Positions 1 through 8,389 of a stretch of 64,000 bases of DNA are shown piece by piece. The stretch's first letter is position 1, and the number at the start of each line of letters is the position of its first letter. A program made the translations under genes and the position numbers. The notes below the pieces were generated by a model that did no database searches, was not told the origin of the DNA, and saw nothing but the letters and a program-made list of their open reading frames with translations. Source of the DNA: an uncultured Collinsella sp. (GTDB lineage Bacteria > Actinomycetota > Coriobacteriia > Coriobacteriales > Coriobacteriaceae). The stretch spans positions 1-64,000 of the forward strand of contig UQOY01000007.1 of the NCBI GenBank assembly GCA_900542825.1. Reading direction: 5' to 3'.

Positions 1-9
1 TATACTCAT
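1..9 (-). CDS. Start of a gene running off the left edge, probably a PTS permease subunit
   Basis: Only the ATG and two further codons (M-S-I) are inside the window. The start is supported by a strong GGAGG six bases upstream (complement of 16-20). The gene follows a lactose/cellobiose-type IIB gene on the same strand, so a IIC or IIA component of that PTS is the likeliest product, but this is context only. Its ribosome binding site sits in the 3' arm of an 11-bp hairpin (16-48). Confidence 0.5.
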
Positions 10-15
10 GGAAAA

Positions 16-48
16 CCTCCCATTTCCCGATGTCCAAGAAATGGGAGG
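16..48 (-). promoter_or_regulatory. Hairpin masking a ribosome binding site
   Basis: A perfect 11-bp inverted repeat (16-26 with 38-48, 11-base loop) contains the GGGAGG ribosome binding site of the gene starting at 9. When folded, the site would be paired. It may tune translation between cistrons or act as an mRNA-stabilising stem. Confidence 0.5.
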
Positions 49-100
49 CAGTTCACTGTCCCCTTTATGGTGGTTTTGATCGCGAGTGAGAGACCAAAAC

Positions 101-146
101 AGAAAAGCCGCCGCATAGGTGAAGGAGATCTCCCATGCGACGGCTT
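101..146 (-). terminator. Candidate terminator or attenuator between two PTS genes
   Basis: On the minus strand a 12-bp stem (105-116 with 135-146, one G-U pair) is followed by TTTTCTGTTTT. It lies after the IIB gene and before the gene starting at 9, so it would reduce read-through inside the same operon. Confidence 0.5.
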
Positions 147-186
147 GGGCACGCAAAACATTGCATACCCCAAAGTACGATTACGG

Positions 187-480
187 CTACAAAACGCCTT
201 CGATGCTGTCTAGGATGCCCTCGGCATTCTGTGTTGCGTAATCATCGACAGTAATGACACGAACGTTTTTGGCGCCCGCCTCTTCAAAAGCCTCTTTTGC
301 ATAGCCGACCTGCGGTCCCAGCAAAACGATATCGGCTTCAGCAATATGGTCCGCAGCGGTAGCCATCGGCGAAGCCTCAATCTCAATCTCGAGATTGCGC
401 GCCTCAGCGACACTTTTAATCTTTGCAACCAGCAAGCTGGTCGTCACACCGGTATTGCAACAGACGAGTACTTTCTTCAT
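187..480 (-). CDS. PTS lactose/cellobiose-type IIB component
   Basis: This 97-residue free-standing IIB protein carries phosphate from IIA to the sugar entering through IIC. The N-terminal beta strand ends in C7-C8-N-T-G-V-T-T-S, the phosphocysteine loop of Cys-type IIB proteins, and D-I-V-L-L-G-P-Q-V further on is typical of the lactose/cellobiose family. Length matches the family (about 100 residues). It is separated from the next gene on the same strand by 177 bases holding a terminator-like stem and a ribosome-site hairpin. The substrate cannot be told from the sequence; the two lactose permeases at 19058 and 23808 carry their own IIB domains, so this one serves another system. Confidence 0.85.
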   Translation of the reverse strand: MKKVLVCCNTGVTTSLLVAKIKSVAEARNLEIEIEASPMATAADHIAEADIVLLGPQVGYAKEAFEEAGAKNVRVITVDDYATQNAEGILDSIEGVL

Positions 481-533
481 TAGGAGGCCCTGCCTTCCTC
501 TTCAATCAAGCCTTTCGGCAAGACGCCTTTCAT

Positions 534-582
534 TTGGAGATAGAGCATAGCGAACAGAATGTCTGTATGCTGTTTTCTCCAA
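534..582. promoter_or_regulatory. Nested inverted repeat upstream of the IIB gene
   Basis: TTGGAGA (534-540) pairs with TCTCCAA (576-582), and AGCATA (544-549) pairs with TATGCT (566-571). It lies about 55 bases upstream of the IIB start and could be an operator. No recognised regulator motif is present. Confidence 0.3.
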
Positions 583-614
583 ACAACTTCCAATTGTCTT
601 CAAGTTCAAAGGAA

Positions 615-642
615 GGGAGCCGGAGGATGGCAGCCGGCTCCC
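615..642 (-). terminator. Terminator of the mgl operon
   Basis: A 9-bp GC-rich stem (GGGAGCCGG, 615-623, with CCGGCTCCC, 634-642) lies 33 bases past the mglC stop. The following T-tract on the minus strand is weak. Confidence 0.5.
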
Positions 643-674
643 CTCTTAGAAGAATGGGAAACAAAAACGTAGCG

Positions 675-2339
675 CTATTTCTTCTGGACGTACTTGAGGC
701 AGTCGAGCGTAACGGCGACGAGAATGATCAGGCCGGAGAACACAAACTGCAGGTTGGTATCAATACCCAGAATGGTCAGTGCATAGGTAAGAGCGGTGAA
801 GATCAGCACACCGACGGTGACGCCGGAAATCTTGCCGATACCGCCGGTGAAGGAAACGCCACCGACAACGCACGCGGCGATAGCGTCCATCTCCCAGCCC
901 TGGCCGTAAGCAGCGGAGCCAGAACCGACCATGCGGATGCACTCGAGCCAAGAACCAAAGCCGTACAAGATACCGGCGAGGATGAAGGCGCCGATGGAAA
1001 CAGCAAAGACATTGATACCAGAGACAGAAGCAGCCTCGGGGTTGCCGCCGACGGCGAACATGTTCTTACCGAAGGTGGTCTTGTTCCAAATGAACCACAC
1101 GACCACGATAGCAGCGATGGCCCACAGGATAATCGACGGGAAGCCGCCAATACGCGGAGTGACCATGGCAGGAATCAGAGGATTAATCGAACCGAAGGAC
1201 ACGCCCTTGGTGGCATAGGTGACAAGACCAAAGATGATGAGCATGTTGGCCATCGTCGAGATGAACCAGTGCATCTTAAACTTAGCGGTAAAGAAGCCAG
1301 CAATGGCAGAGAATGCGGTGCACAGGACAACGCAGACAACAAGTGCCAGGATAATCTGGCCCACGACGGGCATGGTGGAGAAGTCGAAAGCGATGCCAAA
1401 CACGGTACCGGTGTTTGGACCGGCGTGCATGATGATGGTAGACGCCACCATACTCATACCGACCATACGGCCAATCGACAGGTCGGTACCAGTCTGGAGG
1501 ATCAGGCCGGCGACGCCAAGTGCCAAGAACATACGGGGCGAAGCCTGCTGGAAAATGTTCAGCACGTTCTGAGTCGTGAGCAGCTGCGTGCCCTTAACAA
1601 CCGGCGTGATAGCGCACAGGGCGATGAAAACCAGCGCAATGGCGATATACAGACCGTTGTTGAGCAAAAACGTACGCGTATTGAACGTGTATTTGTAGTT
1701 CTCCCAGCGTTGAGCCATATTCTCGGCAAAGGTGAACTTGCCGATGCGCAGCAAATCGATCAGGTGGTAACGATAGGCGAAGGCCTCGTGCTCGCGATCC
1801 TTAATCTGCTGCAGCTCCTGCTGATAGGTCACCTTAGCGTCGAACTGCTTATTCTTATAGACGTACTTCTCTTCTTTAATCTCGGCCTGGTCGGTGATAC
1901 CGGCAATGCCCTCCTGGTGCTCCTTCTCGAGCTGGGCGAGCTGCTTCTGGTAGGCAGCCTTGGCGGCCTCGCGCTCGGCAGCGCAGCTGACCTTGACAGG
2001 AGCAAGGTACTCAGTCTCATAGTGGGCCTTCAGGTAGTTCTCGGCGTCGGCAACAAGCTTGTCAATCTGACCCTTGTTCTGGACCTCGACCTTCTTAGCC
2101 TGCTCCATCTGAGCCTTAAAGCCATTGATGGCCTCATCGCGCTCTGCTTTGGTAAGCACGCGATCGCTCTTAGCGGCATCAATGCTGCTCTGCAGCTCGA
2201 CGACACGCGTGGTACCGTCGGCGCGCAGGGCGTCGACCTTCTTCTGAATCTCGTTTACATAGCTGTCGATCGGCTGGAGGAGCTTCGTCTCCTCATCGAC
2301 CGACAGAATCTTACCGGATACGGTAGGCATGTGTTCCAT
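675..2339 (-). CDS. mglC: Galactose ABC transporter permease with a long N-terminal coiled-coil extension
   Basis: This is the membrane permease of an Mgl-type galactose/methyl-galactoside importer, last in the order mglB-mglA-mglC. The C-terminal 330 or so residues are a normal BPD_transp_2 permease with many hydrophobic segments and the family motif G-G-x-S-F-T-G-G-I-G-K near the end. About 215 residues precede the first membrane segment (around residues 225-245); they are charged and rich in K, E, A and Q, as in a coiled coil. Usual MglC proteins are about 330-340 residues, so this 554-residue form is unusual. The gene starts 9 bases after mglA ends. An internal ATG at 2330 has the better spacing from AAGGGG and may be the true start (551 residues). 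Confidence 0.9.
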   Translation of the reverse strand: MEHMPTVSGKILSVDEETKLLQPIDSYVNEIQKKVDALRADGTTRVVELQSSIDAAKSDRVLTKAERDEAINGFKAQMEQAKKVEVQNKGQIDKLVADAENYLKAHYETEYLAPVKVSCAAEREAAKAAYQKQLAQLEKEHQEGIAGITDQAEIKEEKYVYKNKQFDAKVTYQQELQQIKDREHEAFAYRYHLIDLLRIGKFTFAENMAQRWENYKYTFNTRTFLLNNGLYIAIALVFIALCAITPVVKGTQLLTTQNVLNIFQQASPRMFLALGVAGLILQTGTDLSIGRMVGMSMVASTIIMHAGPNTGTVFGIAFDFSTMPVVGQIILALVVCVVLCTAFSAIAGFFTAKFKMHWFISTMANMLIIFGLVTYATKGVSFGSINPLIPAMVTPRIGGFPSIILWAIAAIVVVWFIWNKTTFGKNMFAVGGNPEAASVSGINVFAVSIGAFILAGILYGFGSWLECIRMVGSGSAAYGQGWEMDAIAACVVGGVSFTGGIGKISGVTVGVLIFTALTYALTILGIDTNLQFVFSGLIILVAVTLDCLKYVQKK

Positions 2340-2348
2340 CCCCTTCGT

Positions 2349-3854
2349 CTACAGATACTTGGCGCTCAGACGGAGCAGCTCTTCCTGGTTCGTCTCCTTG
2401 GTGTTGACGATGCCCGAAAGGTGTCCGTTCGACATGACGCCGATGCGGTTGGTGATGCCGAGAATCTCGGGCATCTCGGAGGAAACCACGATCACCGTAG
2501 TGCCCTTCTTTGCCATGTCGATGATGAGCTGGTAAATCTCGTACTTAGCGCCGACATCGATACCACGGGTGGGCTCGTCCATCAGGAACACCTGCGGATA
2601 GCGCTCAAGCCACTTACCAAAAATGACCTTTTGCTGGTTGCCGCCAGAGAGGCTCGAAATCAGATCATCGGGGCCCATGCACTTGGTATGCATGGTCTTG
2701 ATCTCTTTGTTCGTCGCGCGAAGCATCTTGTCGTTGGACAACGCGGGGCCACTCTTGTACTGATCAAGGTTGGCGATGGTGGTGTTAAACGTCAGGTCGC
2801 CCTTCAGGAACAGACCGTTTGCCTTGCGCTCCTCGGTAATCAGAGCAAAACCGTGCTCCATGGCGTCGCGCGCCGAGGAGAAATTCATCAGGCGGTCGCG
2901 GAAGTACACACGGCCTGCAGCACGGGTACGAATACCAAAGATCGTCTCGAGCAGCTCAGTACGGCCTGCGCCGACCAGTCCATACAGACCAAAAATCTCG
3001 CCCTTACGCACGTCAAAGGTAATGTCCACCAGGTGCGGATCGAACTTCGTAGACAGATGCTGAACCGAAAGAACGTTGTCGCCGGGAACGTTATCAACGG
3101 GCGGGAAACGGTTGTCCAGCGAACGACCGACCATGGCGCTCACGAGCTCGTTCATGTTGGTGTCGCTCGTACGCTTGGTCATAACCAGATTACCGTCGCG
3201 CAGGACCGACACGTCGTCGCAGATCTCGAAGATCTCGTCCATCTTGTGCGAGATGTAGATCAGAGAGATTCCCTGCTCCTTGAGCTTACGCATCATCTCG
3301 AACAGTTTGTCGACCTCTTGCGCCATCAGCGAACTCGTAGGCTCGTCCAAGACGATAACCTTGGCGTTATAGGACATAGCCTTGGCGATCTCGACCATCT
3401 GACGCTGAGAGACGCTCATGTTTTTCATGGGCTGGGTCAGGTTAACGGTCATGCCCAAGCGACGGAACAGATCCGAAGCTTCTTTGCGCATGCGCGCCTC
3501 GTCGATCACGCCGCCCTTAACCGGATAGCGGCCCAAGAACAAGTTATCGACCACATTGCGCTCGAGGCACTGGTTGAGCTCCTGGTGGACCATGGCGATG
3601 CCGTTTTCAAGAGCATCCTTAGGACCGGAGAAACTCACCTCCTTGCCATCGAGGAAAATCGAACCCTCGTCCTTTTGATAAGTGCCGAACAGGCATTTCA
3701 TCATCGTGGACTTGCCTGCGCCGTTCTCACCCATCAGGCCCATGACGGTGCCGCGGCGGACGTCGAGGTCGATGTGGTCGAGCACTCGGTTACGCCCGAA
3801 CGTCTTGCTCATCCCTCGAATCGACAGGACGATGTCGTCTTGCTTGTCTGACAT
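2349..3854 (-). CDS. mglA: Galactose/methyl-galactoside ABC transporter ATP-binding protein
   Basis: A 501-residue protein with two fused ATPase domains, as in MglA, RbsA and XylG. The first domain has Walker A G-E-N-G-A-G-K-S-T near residue 43 and Walker B V-I-V-L-D-E-P-T. The second has the degenerate Walker A (G-A-G-R-T-E) usual for the family, a signature S-G-G-N-Q-Q-K and Walker B V-F-L-M-D-E-P-T. It energises galactose import through MglC. The start follows GAGGGG with good spacing. A stem-loop terminator and a gal-type operator lie between it and mglB, which should give more binding protein than ATPase. Confidence 0.95.
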   Translation of the reverse strand: MSDKQDDIVLSIRGMSKTFGRNRVLDHIDLDVRRGTVMGLMGENGAGKSTMMKCLFGTYQKDEGSIFLDGKEVSFSGPKDALENGIAMVHQELNQCLERNVVDNLFLGRYPVKGGVIDEARMRKEASDLFRRLGMTVNLTQPMKNMSVSQRQMVEIAKAMSYNAKVIVLDEPTSSLMAQEVDKLFEMMRKLKEQGISLIYISHKMDEIFEICDDVSVLRDGNLVMTKRTSDTNMNELVSAMVGRSLDNRFPPVDNVPGDNVLSVQHLSTKFDPHLVDITFDVRKGEIFGLYGLVGAGRTELLETIFGIRTRAAGRVYFRDRLMNFSSARDAMEHGFALITEERKANGLFLKGDLTFNTTIANLDQYKSGPALSNDKMLRATNKEIKTMHTKCMGPDDLISSLSGGNQQKVIFGKWLERYPQVFLMDEPTRGIDVGAKYEIYQLIIDMAKKGTTVIVVSSEMPEILGITNRIGVMSNGHLSGIVNTKETNQEELLRLSAKYL

Positions 3855-3934
3855 GTATTCACCCCTCGTTTCCCTCGATGTCCTCCCTGTGCAACCTTAT
3901 TTGCGCAGCTACGATAGGGAGAACGTCCTGATAT

Positions 3935-3970
3935 GAGACCATTGCGAAATGTTTACGTACTCATGGTCTC
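3935..3970. promoter_or_regulatory. Gal-type LacI operator enclosed in an inverted repeat, upstream of mglA
   Basis: ATGTTTACGTACTCAT (3949-3964) matches the operator found at four other gal/mgl sites. GAGACCAT (3935-3942) and ATGGTCTC (3963-3970) flank it as an 8-bp inverted repeat. It sits between mglB and mglA, so it may control an internal promoter. Confidence 0.6.
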
Positions 3971-3976
3971 TGAAAA

Positions 3977-4008
3977 GCAAGGGGGAGCAGTCTCCTGATC
4001 CCCCTTGC
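3977..4008 (-). terminator. Intercistronic terminator after mglB
   Basis: A 10-bp stem (GCAAGGGGGA with TCCCCCTTGC) followed by TTTTC on the minus strand, 36 bases past the mglB stop. Partial termination here is common in binding-protein operons. Confidence 0.75.
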
Positions 4009-4043
4009 CAACATGCCTACATGCTCTCGCGAGCAATCACGAC

Positions 4044-5348
4044 CTACTGGCCAAGAATCGACGTGTAGGAAGCGCCGTTGTCGGTCTTCACCATGTTGAT
4101 GGCAAAGGCATCAAAGTCAGCCGGGTTGCCAAGCTTGTTGGTAATGGAGGACTCGTTCTGGCCGTCGCCCTGGACAACTTCGAGATCGAGGTTGAGCAGC
4201 GGAGCATACTTCTCGAGCAGCGGCTTGTAGGTGGAGCCCAGGAAGTTGTCGGCGGAGTTGTAAATGCTCAGCCAGACCTTCTTCTTGGGGCTGTCCTTCT
4301 CGTCGAGCTGGGCCTGAGCCGTCTCGTACAGGGTGTTCGCCGGGTCGGTGAAGTCCTTGTAGTTGTCGGCCGTGACCTCGAGGTTCATAGCGTAGAAGGA
4401 GCGATCGTCCTTGCTGAACTTGAAGTCGTCCTCGGCGATGACGTTACCGGCATCGTCAGCCTCGCCCACACCGGTGTTGACGTCGACGCCGTCAAGGGAG
4501 TTGCGGAGCAGACGCAGGGTGAGGTAAGCCTGGACAGCAGGGTTCTGGGAAATGGTGCCACCATAGGGGAAGTCGGTGTCGCCCAGGGCGGCAACGGCGT
4601 CGGAGTTGGCGTCGTAACCAAAGACGGGGACCTTGTTCTCCTTGGCCCAGTTGGAGTACATGGACATGCCCATGCCGTCGTTGTTGGAGACAACGATATC
4701 GATCTGCTCACCGAAGGCGGAAGCCCAGGTGCCGGACAGAGCGTTACCGGCGGTCGGAGCGTCCCAAGTGGCGCCGGCGGAGGTCTTCATCTCCTGGCTG
4801 GCGAGCTCACGGACGATGAACTTCTTGCCGTCGACCTCGATCTCGCCGTCCTTGACCTTGTCGGACTTGCCGTCCGTGTTGGTGCCGACGGGGTCGGAAA
4901 CGATCTGGCCGTCCTTCTCGACAGCGGTGCCCAGGGCCTTGCGGCAGCCACGGGTACGGGCGATGGAGTCGTTGTGTCCCACGTCACCGATGGCGAGGAC
5001 GTAGCCAATGACGCCGTCACCGTTGCGGTCGATATCGGCAGCATGAGCCTTAATGTACTCGACGACCATCTGGCCCTCGAGCTCGCCGCCCTGCTTGGCG
5101 TCAAAGCCGACGTAGTAGGTGTCATCGTTCCACTTGAGCGTGGTCATATCCAGCTCACCGGTGGAAGAGTTAGAAGGCTGACGGTTGTAGAAAACGACCG
5201 GCTTCTGAGCGTTGGCAGTACCGCCGGCAGCTGCAGCAGAGCCGCCATCGCTACCGGAGCCACCGCAGCCCACGAGGGAGCCGGCAGTAGCGACGCTCAT
5301 CACGCCGAGGCCGCAAGCCTGAAGGAATTGACGACGAGAAAGTGCCAT
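4044..5348 (-). CDS. mglB: Galactose/glucose-binding lipoprotein, probably Tat-exported
   Basis: The extracellular substrate-binding protein of the Mgl transporter, 434 residues. The N-terminus has a twin-arginine motif (S-R-R-Q-F-L at 4-9), a hydrophobic stretch and a lipobox L-V-G-C, so it is predicted to be a lipoprotein exported by Tat; tatA and tatC are in this window (61623-63004). The segment D-R-N-G-D-G-V-I-G-Y-V-L resembles the EF-hand-like calcium loop of E. coli MglB. The protein is longer than E. coli MglB (332 residues), with extra acidic segments and an S/G/A-rich linker after the lipid cysteine. It is first in the mgl operon, starting after AAGGGG. Upstream lie a gal-type operator (5497-5512) and a 21-bp direct-repeat element (5552-5581). 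Confidence 0.9.
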   Translation of the reverse strand: MALSRRQFLQACGLGVMSVATAGSLVGCGGSGSDGGSAAAAGGTANAQKPVVFYNRQPSNSSTGELDMTTLKWNDDTYYVGFDAKQGGELEGQMVVEYIKAHAADIDRNGDGVIGYVLAIGDVGHNDSIARTRGCRKALGTAVEKDGQIVSDPVGTNTDGKSDKVKDGEIEVDGKKFIVRELASQEMKTSAGATWDAPTAGNALSGTWASAFGEQIDIVVSNNDGMGMSMYSNWAKENKVPVFGYDANSDAVAALGDTDFPYGGTISQNPAVQAYLTLRLLRNSLDGVDVNTGVGEADDAGNVIAEDDFKFSKDDRSFYAMNLEVTADNYKDFTDPANTLYETAQAQLDEKDSPKKKVWLSIYNSADNFLGSTYKPLLEKYAPLLNLDLEVVQGDGQNESSITNKLGNPADFDAFAINMVKTDNGASYTSILGQ

Positions 5349-5496
5349 GAGGAATTCCCCTTTCTTAGCGCATCCCTTAATGCGCTTTGACTACCAAAAT
5401 GAGCGCCGGGGGATGTTAGATGTTTGCGCTAACATCCTTCGCCCCTCGGCAGGCTCTTACTCCCTGCCATAGCGCAACAGCAAGGAAGAGTCGTTA

Positions 5497-5512
5497 ATGA
5501 GTACGTTAACAG
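5497..5512. promoter_or_regulatory. Gal-type LacI operator upstream of mglB
   Basis: ATGAGTACGTTAACAG, 149 bases upstream of the mglB start. It is the same motif as at 8296, 8174, 9531 and 3949 and is probably bound by the LacI protein at 7059-8090. Confidence 0.6.
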
Positions 5513-5551
5513 CCTGAGGAATAAAGACTGTCCAGAGTTTTATCGAAGACG

Positions 5552-5581
5552 CCGAACGGTCGATTCGGGCGCGCGAACGGT
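5552..5581 (-). promoter_or_regulatory. 21-bp direct-repeat element upstream of the mgl operon
   Basis: Read on the minus strand: ACCGTTCGC, 12 bases ending in TCG, then ACCGTTCGG. It is one of eight copies of a shared element found in sugar-operon promoter regions in this window, here 40 bases beyond the gal operator. Confidence 0.6.
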
Positions 5582-5699
5582 ATGTGAGAAATTGAAAAAA
5601 TCAAGGTAAAGCAGGGTGTTTTACAAATAAATAGCGTTCCGTCACCGCAGGTAACGACACGATCAAGCGTTTTATCATCGGCATCTGCCCTTAAACAAA

Positions 5700-5736
5700 A
5701 ACCGCCACAAAGGTGTCTGTCCCCTTTGTGGCGGTT
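5700..5736 (-). terminator. Terminator of the flavodiiron gene
   Basis: A 14-bp stem (5700-5713 with 5723-5736) followed by TTTTTGTTT on the minus strand, 33 bases past the stop at 5769. Its loop holds TCTGTCCC, a motif shared with other dispersed repeats here. Confidence 0.75.
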
Positions 5737-5768
5737 GTGGTGGTTGAGCGTCAAAAGTGAAAGTGTCA

Positions 5769-6929
5769 CTACTTGGAAAGCTCGTCGGCGAGAACCTCAA
5801 TTTGAGCACGCGAGGCGTCGTTGAGCGAGCCCAGCACGGTCACTTTGTTCTGCGTCAGGGTGATGTCCTTCATACCCTCGAGCTCCTTGGTCATAACCTT
5901 GGCAGCGGCGGGCGCCCAGGAACCGGCCTCGACAAGCGCCACCGTGCGATTCTGGTAGGCATGCTCGGCGAGCGTATGGATGAAGGTACTCATGAACGGG
6001 AAGATCTCGCCCTGATAGGTGATGGAGGCGAGCACCAGGCGGTCGTAGCGGAACGCATCCTCAACGGCCTCGGCCATATCATCGCGAGCCAAGTCAAAGA
6101 CGGAGACCTTCTGGCCGCGGGCCTCGAGCGCAGATGCGAGCTCCTCAACGGCAGTTTTCAGATGGCCGTAGACGCTCGCGTAGGCAATGGTGATGCCCTC
6201 ATCCTCGGGCTGATAGCTCGACCAGGTGTTGTAGGTGTCGAGGTAGTAGCCCAGGTTCTCGCTAAGAACAGGACCGTGGAGCGGGCAGATAATCTGAATG
6301 TCCAGATCGGCGGCCTTCTTAAGCACGGCCTGCACAAATTTGCCGAACTTGCCGACGATGCCAAAGTAGTAACGGCGCGCTTCGCAAGCCCAGCCTTCCG
6401 GATCCTTGATGTCGTTGGCGCCAAACTTGCCAAAGCCGTCGGCGCTAAAGAGCACCTTATCGGTGGACTCGTAGGAGAAGAGCACCTCGGGCCAGTGCAC
6501 GTTGGGAGCACCGACAAACGTCAGGCTATGGCCGCCCAGGTCGAGCACGTCGCCATCTTTGACGACCATCTTGCGCTCGGGGAAGTCGGTGCCGAAGTAG
6601 TTGACCATCATGCGGAAAGCGCCCATGCTAGCCACAATCTGCGCCTGGGGATAGCGTTCCATAAAGGCGGCGATACCGGCGGAGTGATCGGGCTCCATGT
6701 GATGGACGACCAAGTAGTCGGGCGTACGGCCATCGAGCACGGCCTCGAGGTTGCCAAGCCACTCGTCGACAAAGCCAGCGTCGACCGAATCGGCGACAGC
6801 GATTTTATCGCCCAAGATAACGTAGCTGTTGTATGCCATACCATTCTCGGACACGTCGTACTGGCCCTCGAACAGATCGATGTCGTGATCGTCGACGCCG
6901 ATGTAGCGGATATCCTTGGTGATCTCCAT
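5769..6929 (-). CDS. Flavodiiron protein (A-type flavoprotein, O2/NO reductase)
   Basis: A 386-residue cytoplasmic protein with an N-terminal metallo-beta-lactamase-like diiron domain (1-250) and a C-terminal flavodoxin domain (250-386). The diiron motif H-x-E-x-D-H is present as H77-M-E79-P-D81-H82, with further ligands in H-W-P-E and L-H-G-P. The flavodoxin part begins I-A-Y-A-S-V-Y-G-H-L. Such proteins reduce oxygen to water or nitric oxide to nitrous oxide in anaerobes. The start at 6929 has an AGGAGG about nine bases upstream; a longer reading frame exists but lacks a site. It is transcribed alone, between the mgl and gal blocks, with its own terminator. Confidence 0.9.
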   Translation of the reverse strand: MEITKDIRYIGVDDHDIDLFEGQYDVSENGMAYNSYVILGDKIAVADSVDAGFVDEWLGNLEAVLDGRTPDYLVVHHMEPDHSAGIAAFMERYPQAQIVASMGAFRMMVNYFGTDFPERKMVVKDGDVLDLGGHSLTFVGAPNVHWPEVLFSYESTDKVLFSADGFGKFGANDIKDPEGWACEARRYYFGIVGKFGKFVQAVLKKAADLDIQIICPLHGPVLSENLGYYLDTYNTWSSYQPEDEGITIAYASVYGHLKTAVEELASALEARGQKVSVFDLARDDMAEAVEDAFRYDRLVLASITYQGEIFPFMSTFIHTLAEHAYQNRTVALVEAGSWAPAAAKVMTKELEGMKDITLTQNKVTVLGSLNDASRAQIEVLADELSK

Positions 6930-7058
6930 CAGGCAAAGCCTCCTAGATAGACAAAAGAACCCGTCTATCATAACACTCGCCCTCGCAGCCACGGCGATCT
7001 GCCAGCATCCTTACCGATTGTTATTGATGCGGAATATACCGCTTTTAACCTGCAAAAA

Positions 7059-8090
7059 CTATACGCGAGGCTCTGCCGTGGTGTGCCGAACGATGAGCTT
7101 GCCCGGAATACGAATGGCAACAGTCTTGCCCGTTGCCCCCGCCTTGGGAACCGCATGCTCGAATACCTCGCGTCCGCGCTGATGTAGATCGAATCGCACG
7201 GTCGTGAGCTCGTTATGCGCGACAAAGTCGTCGAGCGAGTCATCGACACCCACCACGCTCACGTCCTCGGGCACACGCAATCCGCTGTCGCGCAACGCAG
7301 CGATCGCACCGTTTGCCATCTGGTCATTTGCCGCGTAAATCGCCGTCATGGTGCGGTCGTGCTCGGCCAGATATCTGCCGGCCTCGTAACCGCTGTTGGC
7401 AGACCAGTCACCCTCGAGCGGTTCAGCCATTTTGATATGCCTGCGCTCGAGAGAATCTCTCCAACCAGCCCGGCGGAACTGTTCGTCGACCGAGAAGGAC
7501 GGACCGCCGATAAAGCGAATTTGCTCGTGGCCCAGCTCAAACAGATGATCCATAAGCAGTAGAGAGCAGCCATAGTGGTCAGAATCGACCGTGGTTACCC
7601 GCGGGTGAGCATACATGGTGACGATGACCGTGCCGATGCCCGGCAGAGGCGCAAACGTCTCAAAGTCGGGCGCCAGTCGGCTCATGCCGATGATGATGCC
7701 ATCCACTGGCAGCGCCGCCATGCGACGAGTAGCCTCGGCAAGCGAAAACTCCTCGGTCTTGGACATCTCGACCAGTGTGATAGCACAACCGCGTTCGCGG
7801 GCCGCACTGGCAATGCCGTCGATCATCGTCAGGTTACCGAACTTGGTGACGTCGTTAACGCACAGCCCGACCGAATGGTAGCGGCCATCGCGCAGCGAGC
7901 GACCAGCATAGCTCGGACGGAAACCGAGCTCCTGCATGGCTGCCTGCACACGCTGACGCGTCTGCTCATTCACGTTGGGCAATCCGTTGGCAACGCGCGA
8001 AACCGTCTGCTGCGAAACACCGGCAGCGCGGGCAACGTCGACCATGGAAACCGGACGCGAACCCGTGTCGTTGGAAGGGCGCCTTGCCAC
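7059..8090 (-). CDS. LacI-family repressor, probable galactose regulator
   Basis: A 343-residue LacI/GalR protein: an N-terminal helix-turn-helix (V-D-V-A-R-A-A-G-V-S-Q-Q-T-V-S-R) and hinge, then a periplasmic-binding-like effector domain ending near residue 335. It is divergent from galM, and five copies of one operator (3949, 5497, 8174, 8296, 9531) lie before mglA, mglB, itself, galM and galK. It therefore probably represses the gal and mgl genes and itself, with galactose or a derivative as inducer. The start is GTG, preceded by GAAGGTG. The recognition-helix residues after V-S are Q-Q, different from the paralogues at 17696 (E-Q) and 22522 (L-K). Confidence 0.88.
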   Translation of the reverse strand: MARRPSNDTGSRPVSMVDVARAAGVSQQTVSRVANGLPNVNEQTRQRVQAAMQELGFRPSYAGRSLRDGRYHSVGLCVNDVTKFGNLTMIDGIASAARERGCAITLVEMSKTEEFSLAEATRRMAALPVDGIIIGMSRLAPDFETFAPLPGIGTVIVTMYAHPRVTTVDSDHYGCSLLLMDHLFELGHEQIRFIGGPSFSVDEQFRRAGWRDSLERRHIKMAEPLEGDWSANSGYEAGRYLAEHDRTMTAIYAANDQMANGAIAALRDSGLRVPEDVSVVGVDDSLDDFVAHNELTTVRFDLHQRGREVFEHAVPKAGATGKTVAIRIPGKLIVRHTTAEPRV

Positions 8091-8173
8091 AAAATCACCT
8101 TCGCTCCTGTAGGAAGCCTAAATACCCCATGCGAAATTGCTGGTCACACGGGAGGCTATGTTGTCTATCGATA

Positions 8174-8189
8174 ATGTTAACGTACTCTA
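8174..8189. promoter_or_regulatory. Gal-type LacI operator upstream of the regulator
   Basis: ATGTTAACGTACTCTA, 83 bases upstream of the regulator start, suggesting autoregulation. Confidence 0.55.
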
Positions 8190-8234
8190 CTATACCTATC
8201 AGCAGTTATGCAGCGCCCTCAACACCACCCGAAT

Positions 8235-8264
8235 ACCGTTCACGGCTCATTTTCGACCGATTGC
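8235..8264 (+). promoter_or_regulatory. 21-bp direct-repeat element between the gal regulator and galM
   Basis: ACCGTTCAC, N12 ending in TCG, then ACCGATTGC. It is placed midway between the two gal operators of the divergent promoter region. Confidence 0.6.
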
Positions 8265-8295
8265 AGGAAAGCGAAGAAGTCCGTGGTTCCAGGTT

Positions 8296-8311
8296 ATGAG
8301 TACGTTAACAT
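8296..8311. promoter_or_regulatory. Gal-type LacI operator upstream of galM
   Basis: ATGAGTACGTTAACAT, 78 bases upstream of galM. It is the best match to the gal-type consensus. Confidence 0.6.
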
Positions 8312-8389
8312 AAAGCATAAACACACCGATACCAAGATGGCCTGCGCTCCGGGCGCGCAGGCCATGGCGTCGTATTCGAAAGGACGCTC

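Noticed and set aside
423..3851. Open frame of 1142 codons on the plus strand across the mgl genes
   Set aside because: It is antisense to mglC and mglA, which have full family motifs and ribosome sites. The product is His/Asp/Leu-biased with no recognisable domain, an artefact of GC-rich codon usage.
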